Shown piece after piece: positions 24,087-33,481 of a stretch of DNA of 50,037 nucleotides. The stretch comes from Candidatus Bathycorpusculum sp. (GTDB lineage: Archaea; Thermoproteota; Bathyarchaeia; Bathyarchaeales; Bathycorpusculaceae). The notes under the pieces were generated by a model. It was not told the origin of the DNA. It was given only the letters and a program-made list of their open reading frames with translations, and ran no database searches. The translations under genes and the position numbers were made by a program. Within the stretch, counting starts at the first letter, position 1. Each line of letters starts with the position of its first letter. The stretch is taken from positions 1 through 50,037 of the forward strand of contig WQYG01000004.1 of the NCBI GenBank assembly GCA_009781395.1, given 5' to 3'.

Positions 24087-25985
24087 TTAGATTTTTTGTT
24101 TTAAAATCCTGTTGACAAGTTCGGGGTTAGCTTTACCTCGAACCTCTTTCATTACTAAGCCCATTAACATGCCAAGTGCACCTTTACCGTTCTTTTCAAT
24201 TGCAGGCTTGTTAGCAGCGATAACGTGGTCAATTATGAGTTCCACGTCTGCTTCTGTGAACATTTTTAAGCCTAACGCCTCTATTGCATCTTGAACTGTT
24301 TTGTCCTCATTTTTTGCAAGCCAACTAAACACGACTGCTAAGGCTTCTTTAGCAAGCGCACCTGAACCAATAGTGGCAAATAAGGCTTTAACTTGGTTTT
24401 CATTGACATTTTCAACTGCAATGCCGTCGCGTTTGAGTGCTTTTATAGTTTCAGTGAGAAACGCGGCAACAGTGGAAGCTGCTACACCTGTTTCTTTAAC
24501 AATTTCCTCAAACATTTTAACCCATTCAGAATCTAGGATTTGTTTTGCCAATTTCTCATTTAACAAGTACTGCTCCATAATACGTGCCAGTTTCTTCTCA
24601 GCAGGCTCAGGCATATTAGCCAAAACCTCTTGCAAAAGCTCCTCTGTTATTGCCTGAGCAGGAATATCTGTTTCCGGATACATTCTAGACGCTCCCGGCC
24701 GCGGCCGCATGTAACGTGTTGTACCGTCCTCTTTAGCAGTTCGTGTTTCAGCAGGCACACCGTCAAAAATTTCTTGCGCACGATCTACAACAGCTTTTAA
24801 CGCATCAAAAGTGTTCTCCGCTGTATCAGCAACAAACACAACCCCATCCTCTATAGATGCACCCACAGCTTTACATACAGCAGCAACTTCCTCAGCAGTT
24901 ATACCATAATTAGGCATTTCATCCGTATGAAATATTCCCCCAACCCTACCCCAAAATTTAGCCCTATCAGAAAACTCTGAACCCACACGGAAATTAGGCA
25001 TTAACTCTCTACCCAAAAACCCTGCAAACCCCACAAGTTTAACCGCTAACACCTTTTGATTCTTATCAACAGCTTTTCGAATAACTTTTGCTTTAGACTC
25101 CCTAAAAATATCTGTAACATCAACAAAAACAGGTTTTAAAACCTCTCTAGTTATCCCCCGACTACCCAGTTCATCCTTAACTTTAAGCAACCCAAGTTGA
25201 CGTTGCACTTCATATTCTATAACTGTTGAAATCAACTCAAGCTCCTGCACACCTTTAATCTCAACTAAAGTACCCTTAGTAATGGACACATTAAGATCTT
25301 GCCGAATAACCCCCAGCCCACGCATAACTTTACCCGTATCACGCAAAATTTTACCAATTGCCAAAGCAACATGCTGAGCCTCCAAAGGCGAATACATTAC
25401 CGGCGCTGTGGCAACTTCAATTAACGGAATCCCCAAACGATCCACACGATAACGAACAATTTTACCATCACCTTCAACACCAATCTTTCGCGCCGCATCC
25501 TCCTCAAGAGTTACCGCCTGCATAGAAATAACCTTCTCACCAACCTTTATCCAACCACCTAACGCAATAATACTTGTACGCTGAAAACCCGTAGTACTAG
25601 ACCCATCAATGATGGTCTTACGCATAACATGCACCTCATCAACAGGCTGCATATTCATCATAAACGCTGCCGTGAGGACAACTTTTAATGCCTCCCTATT
25701 CAAAGAATGAGGCGGCTCCTCATCCATATCAACAAGACACGCACATTTACGATGCGCCTCATAAAGAATTTTAACCCCCTTTTGAGACTCAAAAAACACT
25801 GAAGGATCAACTTTTCCAAGCTCACTTTGCGTTGGACGAAGACGACGCAAAAAAGTCATCTCCGGCACCTCATCCTTAACTAACTCAGGCGGACAACTAC
25901 AAAACAGCTTTGAACCCACATTAAGCTGCTGATGAATTTCTAAACCAATCTTTAAACCAATTTTCCCATAATCAACAGTTGACAT
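24087..25985 (-). CDS. gatE: Glutamyl-tRNA(Gln) amidotransferase subunit E
   Basis: GatE is the archaeal tRNA-binding kinase subunit that phosphorylates Glu on tRNA(Gln) before amidation by ammonia from GatD. The 632-residue product begins MSTVDYGKIGLKIGLEIHQQ, the GatB/GatE cradle signature, followed by KLFCSCPPEL and DMDEEPPHSLN. It contains the AspRS-like insertion specific to GatE (about residues 270-420) and the YqeY-like C-terminal tail. The frame extends upstream to 26048 inside gatD; ATG 25985 is preferred as it begins with the family N-terminus and follows the gatD stop by one base. With gatD it replaces a missing GlnRS. Confidence 0.95.
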   Translation of the reverse strand: MSTVDYGKIGLKIGLEIHQQLNVGSKLFCSCPPELVKDEVPEMTFLRRLRPTQSELGKVDPSVFFESQKGVKILYEAHRKCACLVDMDEEPPHSLNREALKVVLTAAFMMNMQPVDEVHVMRKTIIDGSSTTGFQRTSIIALGGWIKVGEKVISMQAVTLEEDAARKIGVEGDGKIVRYRVDRLGIPLIEVATAPVMYSPLEAQHVALAIGKILRDTGKVMRGLGVIRQDLNVSITKGTLVEIKGVQELELISTVIEYEVQRQLGLLKVKDELGSRGITREVLKPVFVDVTDIFRESKAKVIRKAVDKNQKVLAVKLVGFAGFLGRELMPNFRVGSEFSDRAKFWGRVGGIFHTDEMPNYGITAEEVAAVCKAVGASIEDGVVFVADTAENTFDALKAVVDRAQEIFDGVPAETRTAKEDGTTRYMRPRPGASRMYPETDIPAQAITEELLQEVLANMPEPAEKKLARIMEQYLLNEKLAKQILDSEWVKMFEEIVKETGVAASTVAAFLTETIKALKRDGIAVENVNENQVKALFATIGSGALAKEALAVVFSWLAKNEDKTVQDAIEALGLKMFTEADVELIIDHVIAANKPAIEKNGKGALGMLMGLVMKEVRGKANPELVNRILKQKI

Positions 25986-25986
25986 T

Positions 25987-27333
25987 TTACATCCCTTCAT
26001 AAACAATTTTTTCTTGCGGAAAAGTACACAACATAAATTCACCGGCAATATTAGATTTTAACAACTGTTTAACCTCTTCAGGATCACCCGTTTGCCCAAG
26101 AACCCACATAAGCTTAACAAGCCCAGTCTCAGGAAACATGTCATCAAGTGCAACAACACCTAAACTTAGCAAATCCCTGCCCGTATCATAAATATTCATG
26201 TTAACCCGTCCCCAAATACACTGAGAAGCAAGCGCTACAACCACACCCTTAGCTGTAGCATTTCGAATAGCATCAAAACAAACTGAACTAACATGCCCTA
26301 ACCCTGAACCTTCAAGCAAAATACCCTTAAAACCTTGATTAACATAAAAATCAATAACCGCAGGATCCATACCTGGATAAAACTTTACAAGAGCAACCTT
26401 TTCACAAAAATCCGCTTTCAAAACTAACTGCTTTGAAGCATCCCGACGCTGATAATCCCCACTTTCCATTATAACCTTTTGATCCAAAACCTTAGCAATA
26501 GGAAAACCATTAACAGACTTGAAAGTATCTCGACGACTCGTATGACACTTACGAACCTTAACACCCCTATGAACAACAATAACCGAATCAGAAACCGTCT
26601 CATGCATAGCTAAACCCACCTCAGCAAAAGGAGCCTCCCCCGCCACTTTAACTGCACCAATTAAATTAATCGCCGCATCACTACTAGGTCGATCAGACGA
26701 ACGCTGAGCACCAACAAAAATAACTGGAACAGGCAAATTTTGCAATGCAAAACTTAACGCCGCCGAAGTATACCCCATAGTATCCGTACCATGAGCAACA
26801 ACAACCCCATCAACACCTTGCTTTATACATTCAGCAACTTTACACGCCAACTCTGTCCAATTTTTCGGAGCTATATTCTCACTATACATACTAAAAACCA
26901 TCTCAGTATCAACACGAGCAATTTCCGAAAGCTCAGGCACAACACTGTAAAGATCATTTGCCGACATAACCGAACGAACCGCACTCGTTCGATAATCCAC
27001 ACGACTCACAATAGTTCCACCAGTACTCATAATTACCACACGAGGCAAAACAGAATTCTGCTTAGGCAACAACGGCGATGTAAACATGGGCTTAACACCA
27101 ACACCAATTTTTTCTACAACAACCCCTTCAAAAGCAGTTACACCAACATTGTAACCACTTTTCATTTTTACAATAATACTTGCTGCATCACAAAGCTCCG
27201 CACGAGGGATTAAAATCCCTTCATAAATCCTATCTTTGCTGATGACCCGAATGATATCTCCAACTTGACAGCCAGCAGCTTGAAGCAAGCGTAACGCTAT
27301 ACCCTTATAACCTGAATGTTCTAACTCACTCAT
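25987..27333 (-). CDS. gatD: Glutamyl-tRNA(Gln) amidotransferase subunit D
   Basis: GatD is the asparaginase-like glutaminase that supplies ammonia to GatE. The 448-residue product from ATG 27333 begins MSELEHSGYKGIALRLLQAA, a small barrel domain typical of GatD, then the asparaginase fold with the catalytic-Thr motif VIMSTGGTIVSRVDYRTSAV and the second motif GVVVAHGTDTMGYT. The Thr-Thr-Asp-Lys set appears intact (VFVGAQRSSDRPSSD follows). The upstream extension to 27378 has no family character. It is directly coupled to gatE. The + strand here is A/C rich. Confidence 0.95.
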   Translation of the reverse strand: MSELEHSGYKGIALRLLQAAGCQVGDIIRVISKDRIYEGILIPRAELCDAASIIVKMKSGYNVGVTAFEGVVVEKIGVGVKPMFTSPLLPKQNSVLPRVVIMSTGGTIVSRVDYRTSAVRSVMSANDLYSVVPELSEIARVDTEMVFSMYSENIAPKNWTELACKVAECIKQGVDGVVVAHGTDTMGYTSAALSFALQNLPVPVIFVGAQRSSDRPSSDAAINLIGAVKVAGEAPFAEVGLAMHETVSDSVIVVHRGVKVRKCHTSRRDTFKSVNGFPIAKVLDQKVIMESGDYQRRDASKQLVLKADFCEKVALVKFYPGMDPAVIDFYVNQGFKGILLEGSGLGHVSSVCFDAIRNATAKGVVVALASQCIWGRVNMNIYDTGRDLLSLGVVALDDMFPETGLVKLMWVLGQTGDPEEVKQLLKSNIAGEFMLCTFPQEKIVYEGM

Positions 27334-27660
27334 ACCAATCTCTCTATCAAACAGTAAACTCAACGTCCTACCTAACATATGAGTTATTGTGTACCTAATA
27401 CATACATGACTAAAAACTTTTTTTAAACCCCCTACAAAAAACCTATAAAAACCCTACAGAAACCCTGCAAAAACACTTTTTGATTGAACCCTTAACCGAC
27501 AACATACAACCCTCAACCAAACAAAAAACCCCTGATATTAACAAGTTATTACATATTGAAAACCTAATTTTCCTATTCAAGCGTCTATAGGCTGACTTTC
27601 TCGTAGCGTATCTATTTATAAGGGTTGGCATAAATATGAAATTGCGCAGGTGCCAAAGAA

Positions 27661-28716
27661 GTGTCAAAAATTAAAATTGCATTAATCGGTGTTGGAAACT
27701 GTACTTCAGCTTTACTTCAAGGTTTAAGTTACTATGGGAAAGCCACAAAACCCGAAGAGTTTACTGGTTTACGAAACCCAACGTTAGCAGGCTATACTCC
27801 AAGTGATATAACAATTGTTGCAGCATTTGACGTAGATGAACGTAAAGTTGGATTAGATCTCTCAGAAGCAATTTACGCTAAACCAAACAATACCCCCAAA
27901 GTTTCTCAAGTGCCAAAAACAGGTGTTACCGTAAGTAAAGGGCCTCTTCTTGATGGAGTTGGAGAATCAACAAAAGACATAATTCAAGTAAGCAGCAAAG
28001 TTGATGTTGACGTAGCTCAAACCCTTAAAAATTCAGGTGCTGAAATGGTTATAAATTTGCTCCCAAGTGGCGCAGCTATGGCAACTGAATATTATGCAAA
28101 ACAAGCTATCATGGCTGGTTGTGCATTTATTAACGCAACACCAAACTTTATTGCAAGTGATCCTTTATGGGCAAACCAATTCAAAGAAGCAAACTTGCCT
28201 CTTGTTGGTGATGATTTGGTAGATCAAGTTGGTTCAACTGCATTACATAAAACCTTGCTTAAACTGCTCTCTGATAATGGAGTGAAAATTTTTGAAACTT
28301 ATCAGCTTGATGTTGGGGGCGGTGCAGAATCCGTTGATACTCTTGAACGTACAAGAGATGCAAAACGTGCAATCAAAACAGAATCAGTCGCCTCAGCTTT
28401 GCCATACAAAACTAGTATTGTGGCTGGTTCAACTGATTATGTAGACTTTCTGCAGAACAAACGGGACAGTTATTTCTATATTAATGGCGTTTATTTCTGC
28501 AATACTCCTCTAAAAATTGACCTCAAATTCCAAACTGTCGATGCTCCAAATGCCGGTAGTGTACTTTTGGATATTGTGCGCGCCGTCAAGGTGGCGTTAA
28601 CCAAAAAACAATATGGTCCAATTGATGCAGTTTGCGCTTACGGATTTAAACGGCCGCCAGAACTAACTTCAATAGAGGTCGCTGAAGAAAAATTCAAACA
28701 ATATACGACCGTCTGA
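27661..28716 (+). CDS. ino1: Inositol-1-phosphate synthase
   Basis: It isomerises glucose-6-phosphate to 1L-myo-inositol-1-phosphate, used by archaea for archaetidylinositol lipids and some compatible solutes. The 351-residue protein starts at GTG with KIKIALIGVGNCTSALLQGL (NAD-binding Rossmann). It has INLLPSGAAMATEYYAKQ, INATPNFIAS, GDDLVDQVGSTALHKTLLKL with the catalytic-region Lys residues, and LDVGGGAESVDTLERTRDAK. Length and motifs fit the archaeal/actinobacterial class. It converges with the phosphoglucose/phosphomannose isomerase, whose stop is 9 bp away; both enzymes act on glucose-6-phosphate. Confidence 0.95.
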   Translation: MSKIKIALIGVGNCTSALLQGLSYYGKATKPEEFTGLRNPTLAGYTPSDITIVAAFDVDERKVGLDLSEAIYAKPNNTPKVSQVPKTGVTVSKGPLLDGVGESTKDIIQVSSKVDVDVAQTLKNSGAEMVINLLPSGAAMATEYYAKQAIMAGCAFINATPNFIASDPLWANQFKEANLPLVGDDLVDQVGSTALHKTLLKLLSDNGVKIFETYQLDVGGGAESVDTLERTRDAKRAIKTESVASALPYKTSIVAGSTDYVDFLQNKRDSYFYINGVYFCNTPLKIDLKFQTVDAPNAGSVLLDIVRAVKVALTKKQYGPIDAVCAYGFKRPPELTSIEVAEEKFKQYTTV

Positions 28717-28724
28717 TTTTTCTT

Positions 28725-29858
28725 CTAAAAATGACTGTGTGCCGTGATAGGCACCTTGGTAATTTTTTCTATCTCTGCAATGACTTGTTCTTTAACAATA
28801 TTTTTTTTTAATGATTCTTTTAGTTTATCAATTGTTTGAACGGGTGTGGGGTCAATTTCGCGTAGTATGGCCAAGTAGTTGCTCAGGAAATCGGCTACGG
28901 CAATAACTGAGAGCATTTTTGCAAGTCTGCTCTTGCCTTGACTCCAAACCTCATAAAGACTTGTTCCCGATACCTCAATAAGATTTTTTGTTATTTCAAT
29001 GCGGCTACATATTTCTACAGGCTCATCTTTGTCGCGGATAAAAATCGCGGCAAAACGTTCTTTATGTTTTTCAGTTTTTTCGTACCCAACTATTTCGTTG
29101 TGATCCAATTCAGGCAGGTTGTCCCATTTTGCCATCATTTTAGCGTTCTCATTAATTTGCTGCTTGAACCGTCTTGCAACACTGCTATAAATGCCAAATC
29201 CATAAATCACAGGAATAAGGCCTTCAATGTTTACTGCTAAAGTTTTAGTTAAACTATCTCTAACAGGAATTTTGTCTGCGTTTTGTTTTTCAACTTGCTC
29301 TATTATAGAAAACGCTTCATCGAACTCTATGGAAACGTTTGCTAATCCTACTTTCTCAAGAAACATTAACAAAGGTATTAGCATGTAGGGTAGAGCTGCG
29401 CGAGGTGGCATATTGGTTGGAACCTGTAAATATGGAATATTTAGGCTTTCTGCAATTTTCCTAAGTGTGCCACCGCTTGTTATGCAATAAATCATACATT
29501 TATTTTTGATGGCATCAAGAAGTGCACTTAAAGTTTCTTCAGTATCTCCCGTATAACTGGTTATAAGCACCAAGGTTTCTTCGTTAGCGTAAGCAGGTAA
29601 ATGATACTCTCTGTTGACCTCTATAGGCACATAAATTGTGCCTCTTGCCCAATCTTTAAGCAATTCGCCACCAATAGCTGAACCCCCCATGCCGGCGATG
29701 ATGATATTGCGAGGTTTGGGGTAACTAGTTGTTATGCCTGTAGCCAGTTTGGCTGCTTCCCGGTAATGACTGCTCATGTTTAGACAAAACTTTAGCATGC
29801 CTGCTTTATCTACCTGTTTGATTTCTTCCGGGTCTTCTAGTCGGCGTTTGTTCATCAC
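28725..29858 (-). CDS. Bifunctional phosphoglucose/phosphomannose isomerase
   Basis: This archaeal-type SIS-domain enzyme interconverts fructose-6-phosphate with glucose-6-phosphate and mannose-6-phosphate. The 377-residue protein has GMGGSAIGGELLKDW and LITSYTGDTEETLSALLDA as sugar-phosphate-binding loops and VPTNMPPRAALPYML, a characteristic stretch of the PGI/PMI family. NELPxLxHNE appears as NLPELDHNEIVGYE, which holds the catalytic Glu and His. The start has two adjacent ATGs (29858 and 29855). It feeds glucose-6-phosphate to the facing inositol-phosphate synthase gene and mannose-6-phosphate to glycan synthesis. Confidence 0.92.
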   Translation of the reverse strand: MMNKRRLEDPEEIKQVDKAGMLKFCLNMSSHYREAAKLATGITTSYPKPRNIIIAGMGGSAIGGELLKDWARGTIYVPIEVNREYHLPAYANEETLVLITSYTGDTEETLSALLDAIKNKCMIYCITSGGTLRKIAESLNIPYLQVPTNMPPRAALPYMLIPLLMFLEKVGLANVSIEFDEAFSIIEQVEKQNADKIPVRDSLTKTLAVNIEGLIPVIYGFGIYSSVARRFKQQINENAKMMAKWDNLPELDHNEIVGYEKTEKHKERFAAIFIRDKDEPVEICSRIEITKNLIEVSGTSLYEVWSQGKSRLAKMLSVIAVADFLSNYLAILREIDPTPVQTIDKLKESLKKNIVKEQVIAEIEKITKVPITAHSHF

Positions 29859-29925
29859 TTAAACCTCAATGATACTTCTTATTTTTATATCGCTATACAC
29901 CCTTTTAAGTTGAACGCAACTATAA

Positions 29926-30801
29926 ATGTGCAGGAAGAAAAGTTTGGATAAAAATAAACTCTCTATTGCTATTCCGGCGTCCATAATTTCGGATACCCCG
30001 CATTTGCGAGAAAAAACCTCAAAAATAGGGTTAATCGCGCGAGCTGCTGCAATTTTTAGAGTACACGAGATAATTGTTTACCCTGACAGTGTACGTATAA
30101 ACCAAACACGTGACCTTAATCTCATTGCAAAACTATTAAACTATATAGAAACTCCTCAGTATTTGCGAAAAAATCTCTACAAAATAGAGCCTGATCTACA
30201 ATATGCCGGAATTCTCCCCCCCTTACGTGCGCCTCATCATCCAACCAGCGGTAAAAATCGTGACTTAAAAGTTGGTGAATATCGTGAGGGTTTAATTTTA
30301 AATCAGTCAAAAGAAGGTCTAACCGTTGATATCGGCGTTCAAAGTGTTGCTTTGTTGCGTGAGAGACAATTCTCTGTTGGTGAGCGTTTAACTGTTCAGG
30401 TTATAAAAAATAGTGGTGACCGTATTGAAATTCAAGCGGTCAACCGTAGTGATGTTCCCTCTTACTGGGGTTTTCAGGTTAAAGTTGAAGATGAAACATT
30501 TGGGCACATGTTGCAGGCTGAGCAATTTGATTTAGTAATTTCAACTGCTCGCCTTGCAGATTCCTTTGTTGATGTTGCTGACAAAATTGTTAAGCATTGG
30601 AATAGCGCTGAACGAGTGTTAGTGGCCTTTGGCTCTCCTGCGCGAGGGTTACATGAAATTGTTAACGATGAAGGTTTGCGTCTTGAGGATGTTTCAGATT
30701 TTGTGGTTAACACTGTTCCCAAACAAGGCACAGCTACGGTACGAACAGAAGAGGCTCTTTTAATTTCATTAGCCTTATTTAACGTGTACTTTAGTCTGTA
30801 A
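29926..30801 (+). CDS. SPOUT-class RNA methyltransferase (SPOUT1/MTH1 type)
   Basis: The 291-residue protein belongs to the family of human SPOUT1 (C9orf114) and archaeal MTH1, a knotted SAM-dependent methyltransferase predicted to act on rRNA uridine N3. KLSIAIPASIISDTPHLREK begins the split knot fold, and RVHEIIVYPD follows. A central OB-like insertion spans about residues 105-170. The C-terminal knot carries VLVAFGSPARGLHEIV and FVVNTVPKQGTATVRTEEAL, the SAM-binding loops. It starts at ATG 29926, divergent from the isomerase with a 67-bp gap. The membrane protease gene follows after 21 bp. Confidence 0.88.
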   Translation: MCRKKSLDKNKLSIAIPASIISDTPHLREKTSKIGLIARAAAIFRVHEIIVYPDSVRINQTRDLNLIAKLLNYIETPQYLRKNLYKIEPDLQYAGILPPLRAPHHPTSGKNRDLKVGEYREGLILNQSKEGLTVDIGVQSVALLRERQFSVGERLTVQVIKNSGDRIEIQAVNRSDVPSYWGFQVKVEDETFGHMLQAEQFDLVISTARLADSFVDVADKIVKHWNSAERVLVAFGSPARGLHEIVNDEGLRLEDVSDFVVNTVPKQGTATVRTEEALLISLALFNVYFSL

Positions 30802-30822
30802 CCCTGTTTATCTGAATTTTTC

Positions 30823-32025
30823 ATGATTTTGGGTAAACAAATAAATGTTTCATTTCTTATTTTGCTCTCTATGCCTACCCTTGACATTGCTATGCCATTG
30901 GCTTTACTGCTGGTTGTAACAGTAGCATTTCTTTTAAATAAACGAGCTGAAAAAAAACTCAAAGCATCAATGGACGAACCGGAATTCAAAACAAAAGACA
31001 AACTTTTATTTGGTCTAGTATTGGGCGTTGTCATTTCAACTATGACTTTAACCTCCTTCATTAACCCGGGCAACATGTTTGAAAACGTTTTGTTATCTGT
31101 CTTTTTAGGATCCTACACAATGTTATTGTTCACCCTTACATACATTTTCTCAGATCTTAAAAAAAGAAAAGCCCAATTATTCTCAATAGGCATTGGTATT
31201 ATAAGCCTGATAATGGGCATAGTTAGCTTTTTAGATCCCCTTCCAGACGCTGTTACACCTTTTAGAGTAGGCGCATTTTTTGCATTAACAATTCTATGTT
31301 TTGCAATTGCAGCTTATGAAGAAAAAAAGTCTGAAAATAAAAAAGCAAAATGGTACATTGCAGCACAGCCCCCCGCACTGTTTCTGCTAATATTCTTGTT
31401 CTTTAATATACTTGCTACAAAATTCACACACGCTATTTGGTCACCTGGCTTTATGGAGGTTTTTGGAGTAACTATTTTGTCTCCCTGTTTACTGAATATT
31501 TTTGGGGCAACATTTGCTATACTAATTATTCTGTATCTTAGTCCACTGTTTAACTGGAAAACCGTTGTAATATTTGCTTTCCTGCTAACCCTTCTAGACA
31601 TTATACTTGTCTTCACTGGACCAATGGTTGCTGCAGCAGACACATTCACCGGGTTGGGTCTTCCAGTTATAATTTATCTACCCAGTATTCCCGCCTACTT
31701 TACAGAAGCGGGTGTTATGGCTATACGCGGACTTGGTCTTGGCGACTTCTTTTTCGCCGGAATTTTAGCTATTCAAACATTCAACAAATTTGGCAAAAAA
31801 TATGGTCACGCCGCTATCGCAGCAATGATTTTATCCTTCACAATCTGGCAAATATTCTTACTTGACCTCTTAACTTTCTTTGATTTACGCGGATTCCCTG
31901 CAACAGTATTTATCATCACAGGCTGGATACCTATAGCAATTATAGCAACCCTTCTGCATAGAAAACAACCCAAAGAATCACCCCCGCCCCCTCTTCAAAC
32001 AGAACCTTTGGCTGTTTCCCCCTAA
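30823..32025 (+). CDS. Presenilin-like GxGD intramembrane aspartyl protease
   Basis: This 400-residue protein has about nine membrane helices. Two catalytic-type Asp residues sit in adjacent helices: Asp259 in LLTLLDIILVF and Asp308 in IRGLGLGDFFFAG. The second closely matches the presenilin LGLGDF motif, and a PAL-like FPAT (358-361) occurs in the last helix region, as in archaeal presenilin homologues. The usual YD of the first motif is LD here. The protein should cleave membrane-spanning helices within the lipid bilayer. A Pro-rich cytosolic tail ends it. It lies 21 bp after the SPOUT gene. The substrate is unknown; membrane-anchored surface proteins in this window are possible but untested candidates. 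Confidence 0.85.
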   Translation: MILGKQINVSFLILLSMPTLDIAMPLALLLVVTVAFLLNKRAEKKLKASMDEPEFKTKDKLLFGLVLGVVISTMTLTSFINPGNMFENVLLSVFLGSYTMLLFTLTYIFSDLKKRKAQLFSIGIGIISLIMGIVSFLDPLPDAVTPFRVGAFFALTILCFAIAAYEEKKSENKKAKWYIAAQPPALFLLIFLFFNILATKFTHAIWSPGFMEVFGVTILSPCLLNIFGATFAILIILYLSPLFNWKTVVIFAFLLTLLDIILVFTGPMVAAADTFTGLGLPVIIYLPSIPAYFTEAGVMAIRGLGLGDFFFAGILAIQTFNKFGKKYGHAAIAAMILSFTIWQIFLLDLLTFFDLRGFPATVFIITGWIPIAIIATLLHRKQPKESPPPPLQTEPLAVSP

Positions 32026-32145
32026 CTTTTCTAAAATGAACCTGCTTCTTGCCCTTTTGAGGTCTCTCCTCATGTGCTGTTTTAATACAAGTTGGTAAGG
32101 GTTTGTTTATGTGTGTATTTTACGCTAATCAGTAACAACTGTGTT

Positions 32146-32281
32146 GCGAAAGGTTATTAAGGTATATGCTTTTCATTTAAGCGGCAAGATGATGCAGTCA
32201 ACTGCAATTCAAGGCAGTAGCTAACATGTGTTAGTTATGTTGCTGAAAGGTTAAATCAGTCGAATGAAGAGGTGAAAAGAT
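32146..32281 (+). promoter_or_regulatory. Promoter and structured 5' leader of the P1 gene
   Basis: GCGAAAGGTTATTAA at 32146-32160 looks like a BRE plus TATA box and predicts a start near 32185, leaving a leader of about 95 nt. Within it ACTGC (32201-32205) can pair with GCAGT either upstream (32194-32198) or downstream (32214-32218), two mutually exclusive hairpins. A third hairpin is CTAACA-TG-TGTTAG (32221-32234). GAGGTGA (32269-32275) is a near-perfect ribosome binding site 6 nt before the ATG. The alternative pairing suggests autogenous or attenuation-type control. Confidence 0.5.
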
Positions 32282-32599
32282 ATGGAAAACATTTACGCAG
32301 CAATGCTCCTTCACAAGGCAGGTAAAGAAATCACTGAGGAATCAGTTACAAACGTTCTTACTGCAGCAGGAATCACTGTTGACACAATTCAAGTTAAAGC
32401 ACTCATTGCATCACTCAGTGAGGTTAACATTGATGAAGCAATTAAAGCAGCTCCAACTATGATGGCAGCAGTTCCGGCAGCACCAGCAGCAGGTGATGAA
32501 GCTAAAGTAGCAGCACCAGTAGACGACAAAAAGAAAGCTGAAGATGATAAAGCTAAAGAAGAAGCAGCTCTAGAAGGATTAGGCGCATTATTCGGATAA
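32282..32599 (+). CDS. rpl12: Ribosomal stalk protein P1 (L12)
   Basis: The 105-residue acidic stalk protein recruits translation GTPases to the large subunit. It has the dimerising N-terminal domain ([20 protein letters not shown]), an Ala/Pro-rich hinge near residues 60-80, a charged Lys/Asp stretch, and the universal C-terminal factor-binding tail EGLGALFG. In most archaea it follows L1 and L10 in one operon; here it has its own promoter, leader and T-rich end (32610-32634), so it appears monocistronic. Confidence 0.96.
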   Translation: MENIYAAMLLHKAGKEITEESVTNVLTAAGITVDTIQVKALIASLSEVNIDEAIKAAPTMMAAVPAAPAAGDEAKVAAPVDDKKKAEDDKAKEEAALEGLGALFG

Positions 32600-32776
32600 A
32601 TAACGCCTTCTTTTATTTTTACAACAATTTTTTCCTATCCTTATTTTGTTAATTAAATTGTGCATTAGACTCGTTTTGCAATTATCTTTTCTTATTTTTA
32701 ATTGAGTAGTTTGTTCTGTTTTGGGTCTATTTTTTGTTTCTTTGTTTACTATTGACGAATAAGGTGGCCTGTTTTT

Positions 32777-32795
32777 CGGAAAGGTTTATTTTATG
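32777..32795 (+). promoter_or_regulatory. BRE/TATA promoter of the L15e cluster
   Basis: CGGAAAGGTTTATTTTATG resembles the P1 promoter (GCGAAAGGTTATTAA). A start about 25 bp downstream (near 32815) would give an mRNA leader of about 80 nt that includes the tRNA-like segment at 32839-32865. Confidence 0.5.
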
Positions 32796-32838
32796 CAATG
32801 GTGGTTTGATGTAAAAATACAAGCGGATAAACATGTCC

Positions 32839-32865
32839 GTAGGGATGTGGCCGAGAGGCTGAACC
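32839..32865 (+). other. tRNA 5'-half-like segment in the L15e leader
   Basis: This segment contains GGGATGTGGCCGAGAGGCTG, which reads like the acceptor and D-arm side of a Ser or Leu class II tRNA. No matching D-stem 3' strand, anticodon arm, T arm or acceptor 3' strand follows before the L15e start codon. The one-base spacing between acceptor and D stem is also off. It is probably a relic of a tRNA gene lost next to L15e, or a chance resemblance; a half-gene of a trans-spliced tRNA is less likely as no GC-rich pairing leader follows. Confidence 0.3.
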
Positions 32866-32895
32866 GTAAACAAAGATTACATTTAGGTGAAAACA

Positions 32896-33480
32896 ATGGC
32901 CTACAAATACATGGCAGAAAAATGGGCAAAGCCCGATGACTCCTTTAAAGAACTAATGCGACAACGCTTAGTACAATGGAGAAAACAACCAACCGTAACA
33001 CGTATCGAACACCCAACAAGGCTCGATAGAGCACACAAACTAGGTTACAAAGCAAAACAGGGTTTTGTAGTCGTCCGCACACGTGTAAGACGTGGTGGAC
33101 TGCGCAAGATAAGACCAAGATCTGGCAGACGACCAAAACGTATGGGTGTCGCTAAATTTAAGCCATCAAAAAATATCCGATTAATCGCAGAGGAAAGAAC
33201 TGCAAAGAAATTCCCTAACCTAGAAGTCCTTAACAGTTACTGGGTTGGTCAAGACGGCAGAAGTAAATGGTTTGAAGTAATTCTAGTTGACCCTAACAGT
33301 CCAGTCATACAAGCAGATAAAAACATTAACTGGATTACTGAACGTCAGCACACAAGCCGTGTCTTTAGAAGCATGACCAGTGCAGGTAAACAAGTAAGAG
33401 GTTTACGTAACCGTGGACGCGGAGCAGAAAAAGTTCGACCCAGCCTCTGGAAAGGTGCAAGAAAACACGGAGAGCAATAA
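32896..33480 (+). CDS. rpl15e: Ribosomal protein L15e
   Basis: This archaeal/eukaryal large-subunit protein, 194 residues from ATG 32896, starts [20 protein letters not shown] and carries the highly basic [20 protein letters not shown] core and the C-terminal [26 protein letters not shown] lies 5 nt upstream of this ATG; GTG 32887 overlaps that ribosome binding site and is rejected. It heads a translation and RNA-processing run in which L13e begins one base after its stop. Confidence 0.96.
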   Translation: MAYKYMAEKWAKPDDSFKELMRQRLVQWRKQPTVTRIEHPTRLDRAHKLGYKAKQGFVVVRTRVRRGGLRKIRPRSGRRPKRMGVAKFKPSKNIRLIAEERTAKKFPNLEVLNSYWVGQDGRSKWFEVILVDPNSPVIQADKNINWITERQHTSRVFRSMTSAGKQVRGLRNRGRGAEKVRPSLWKGARKHGEQ

Positions 33481-33481
33481 C

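Noticed and set aside
27400-27660. Possible small RNA between gatD and the inositol-phosphate synthase gene
   Set aside because: It has only degenerate ACCCTACAAAAA-like repeats and no stable fold visible by eye; an ORF on the - strand is a shadow.
32839-32865. Half gene of a trans-spliced tRNA
   Set aside because: There is no GC-rich pairing leader after the half and no partner half in the window; kept only as a tRNA-like relic.
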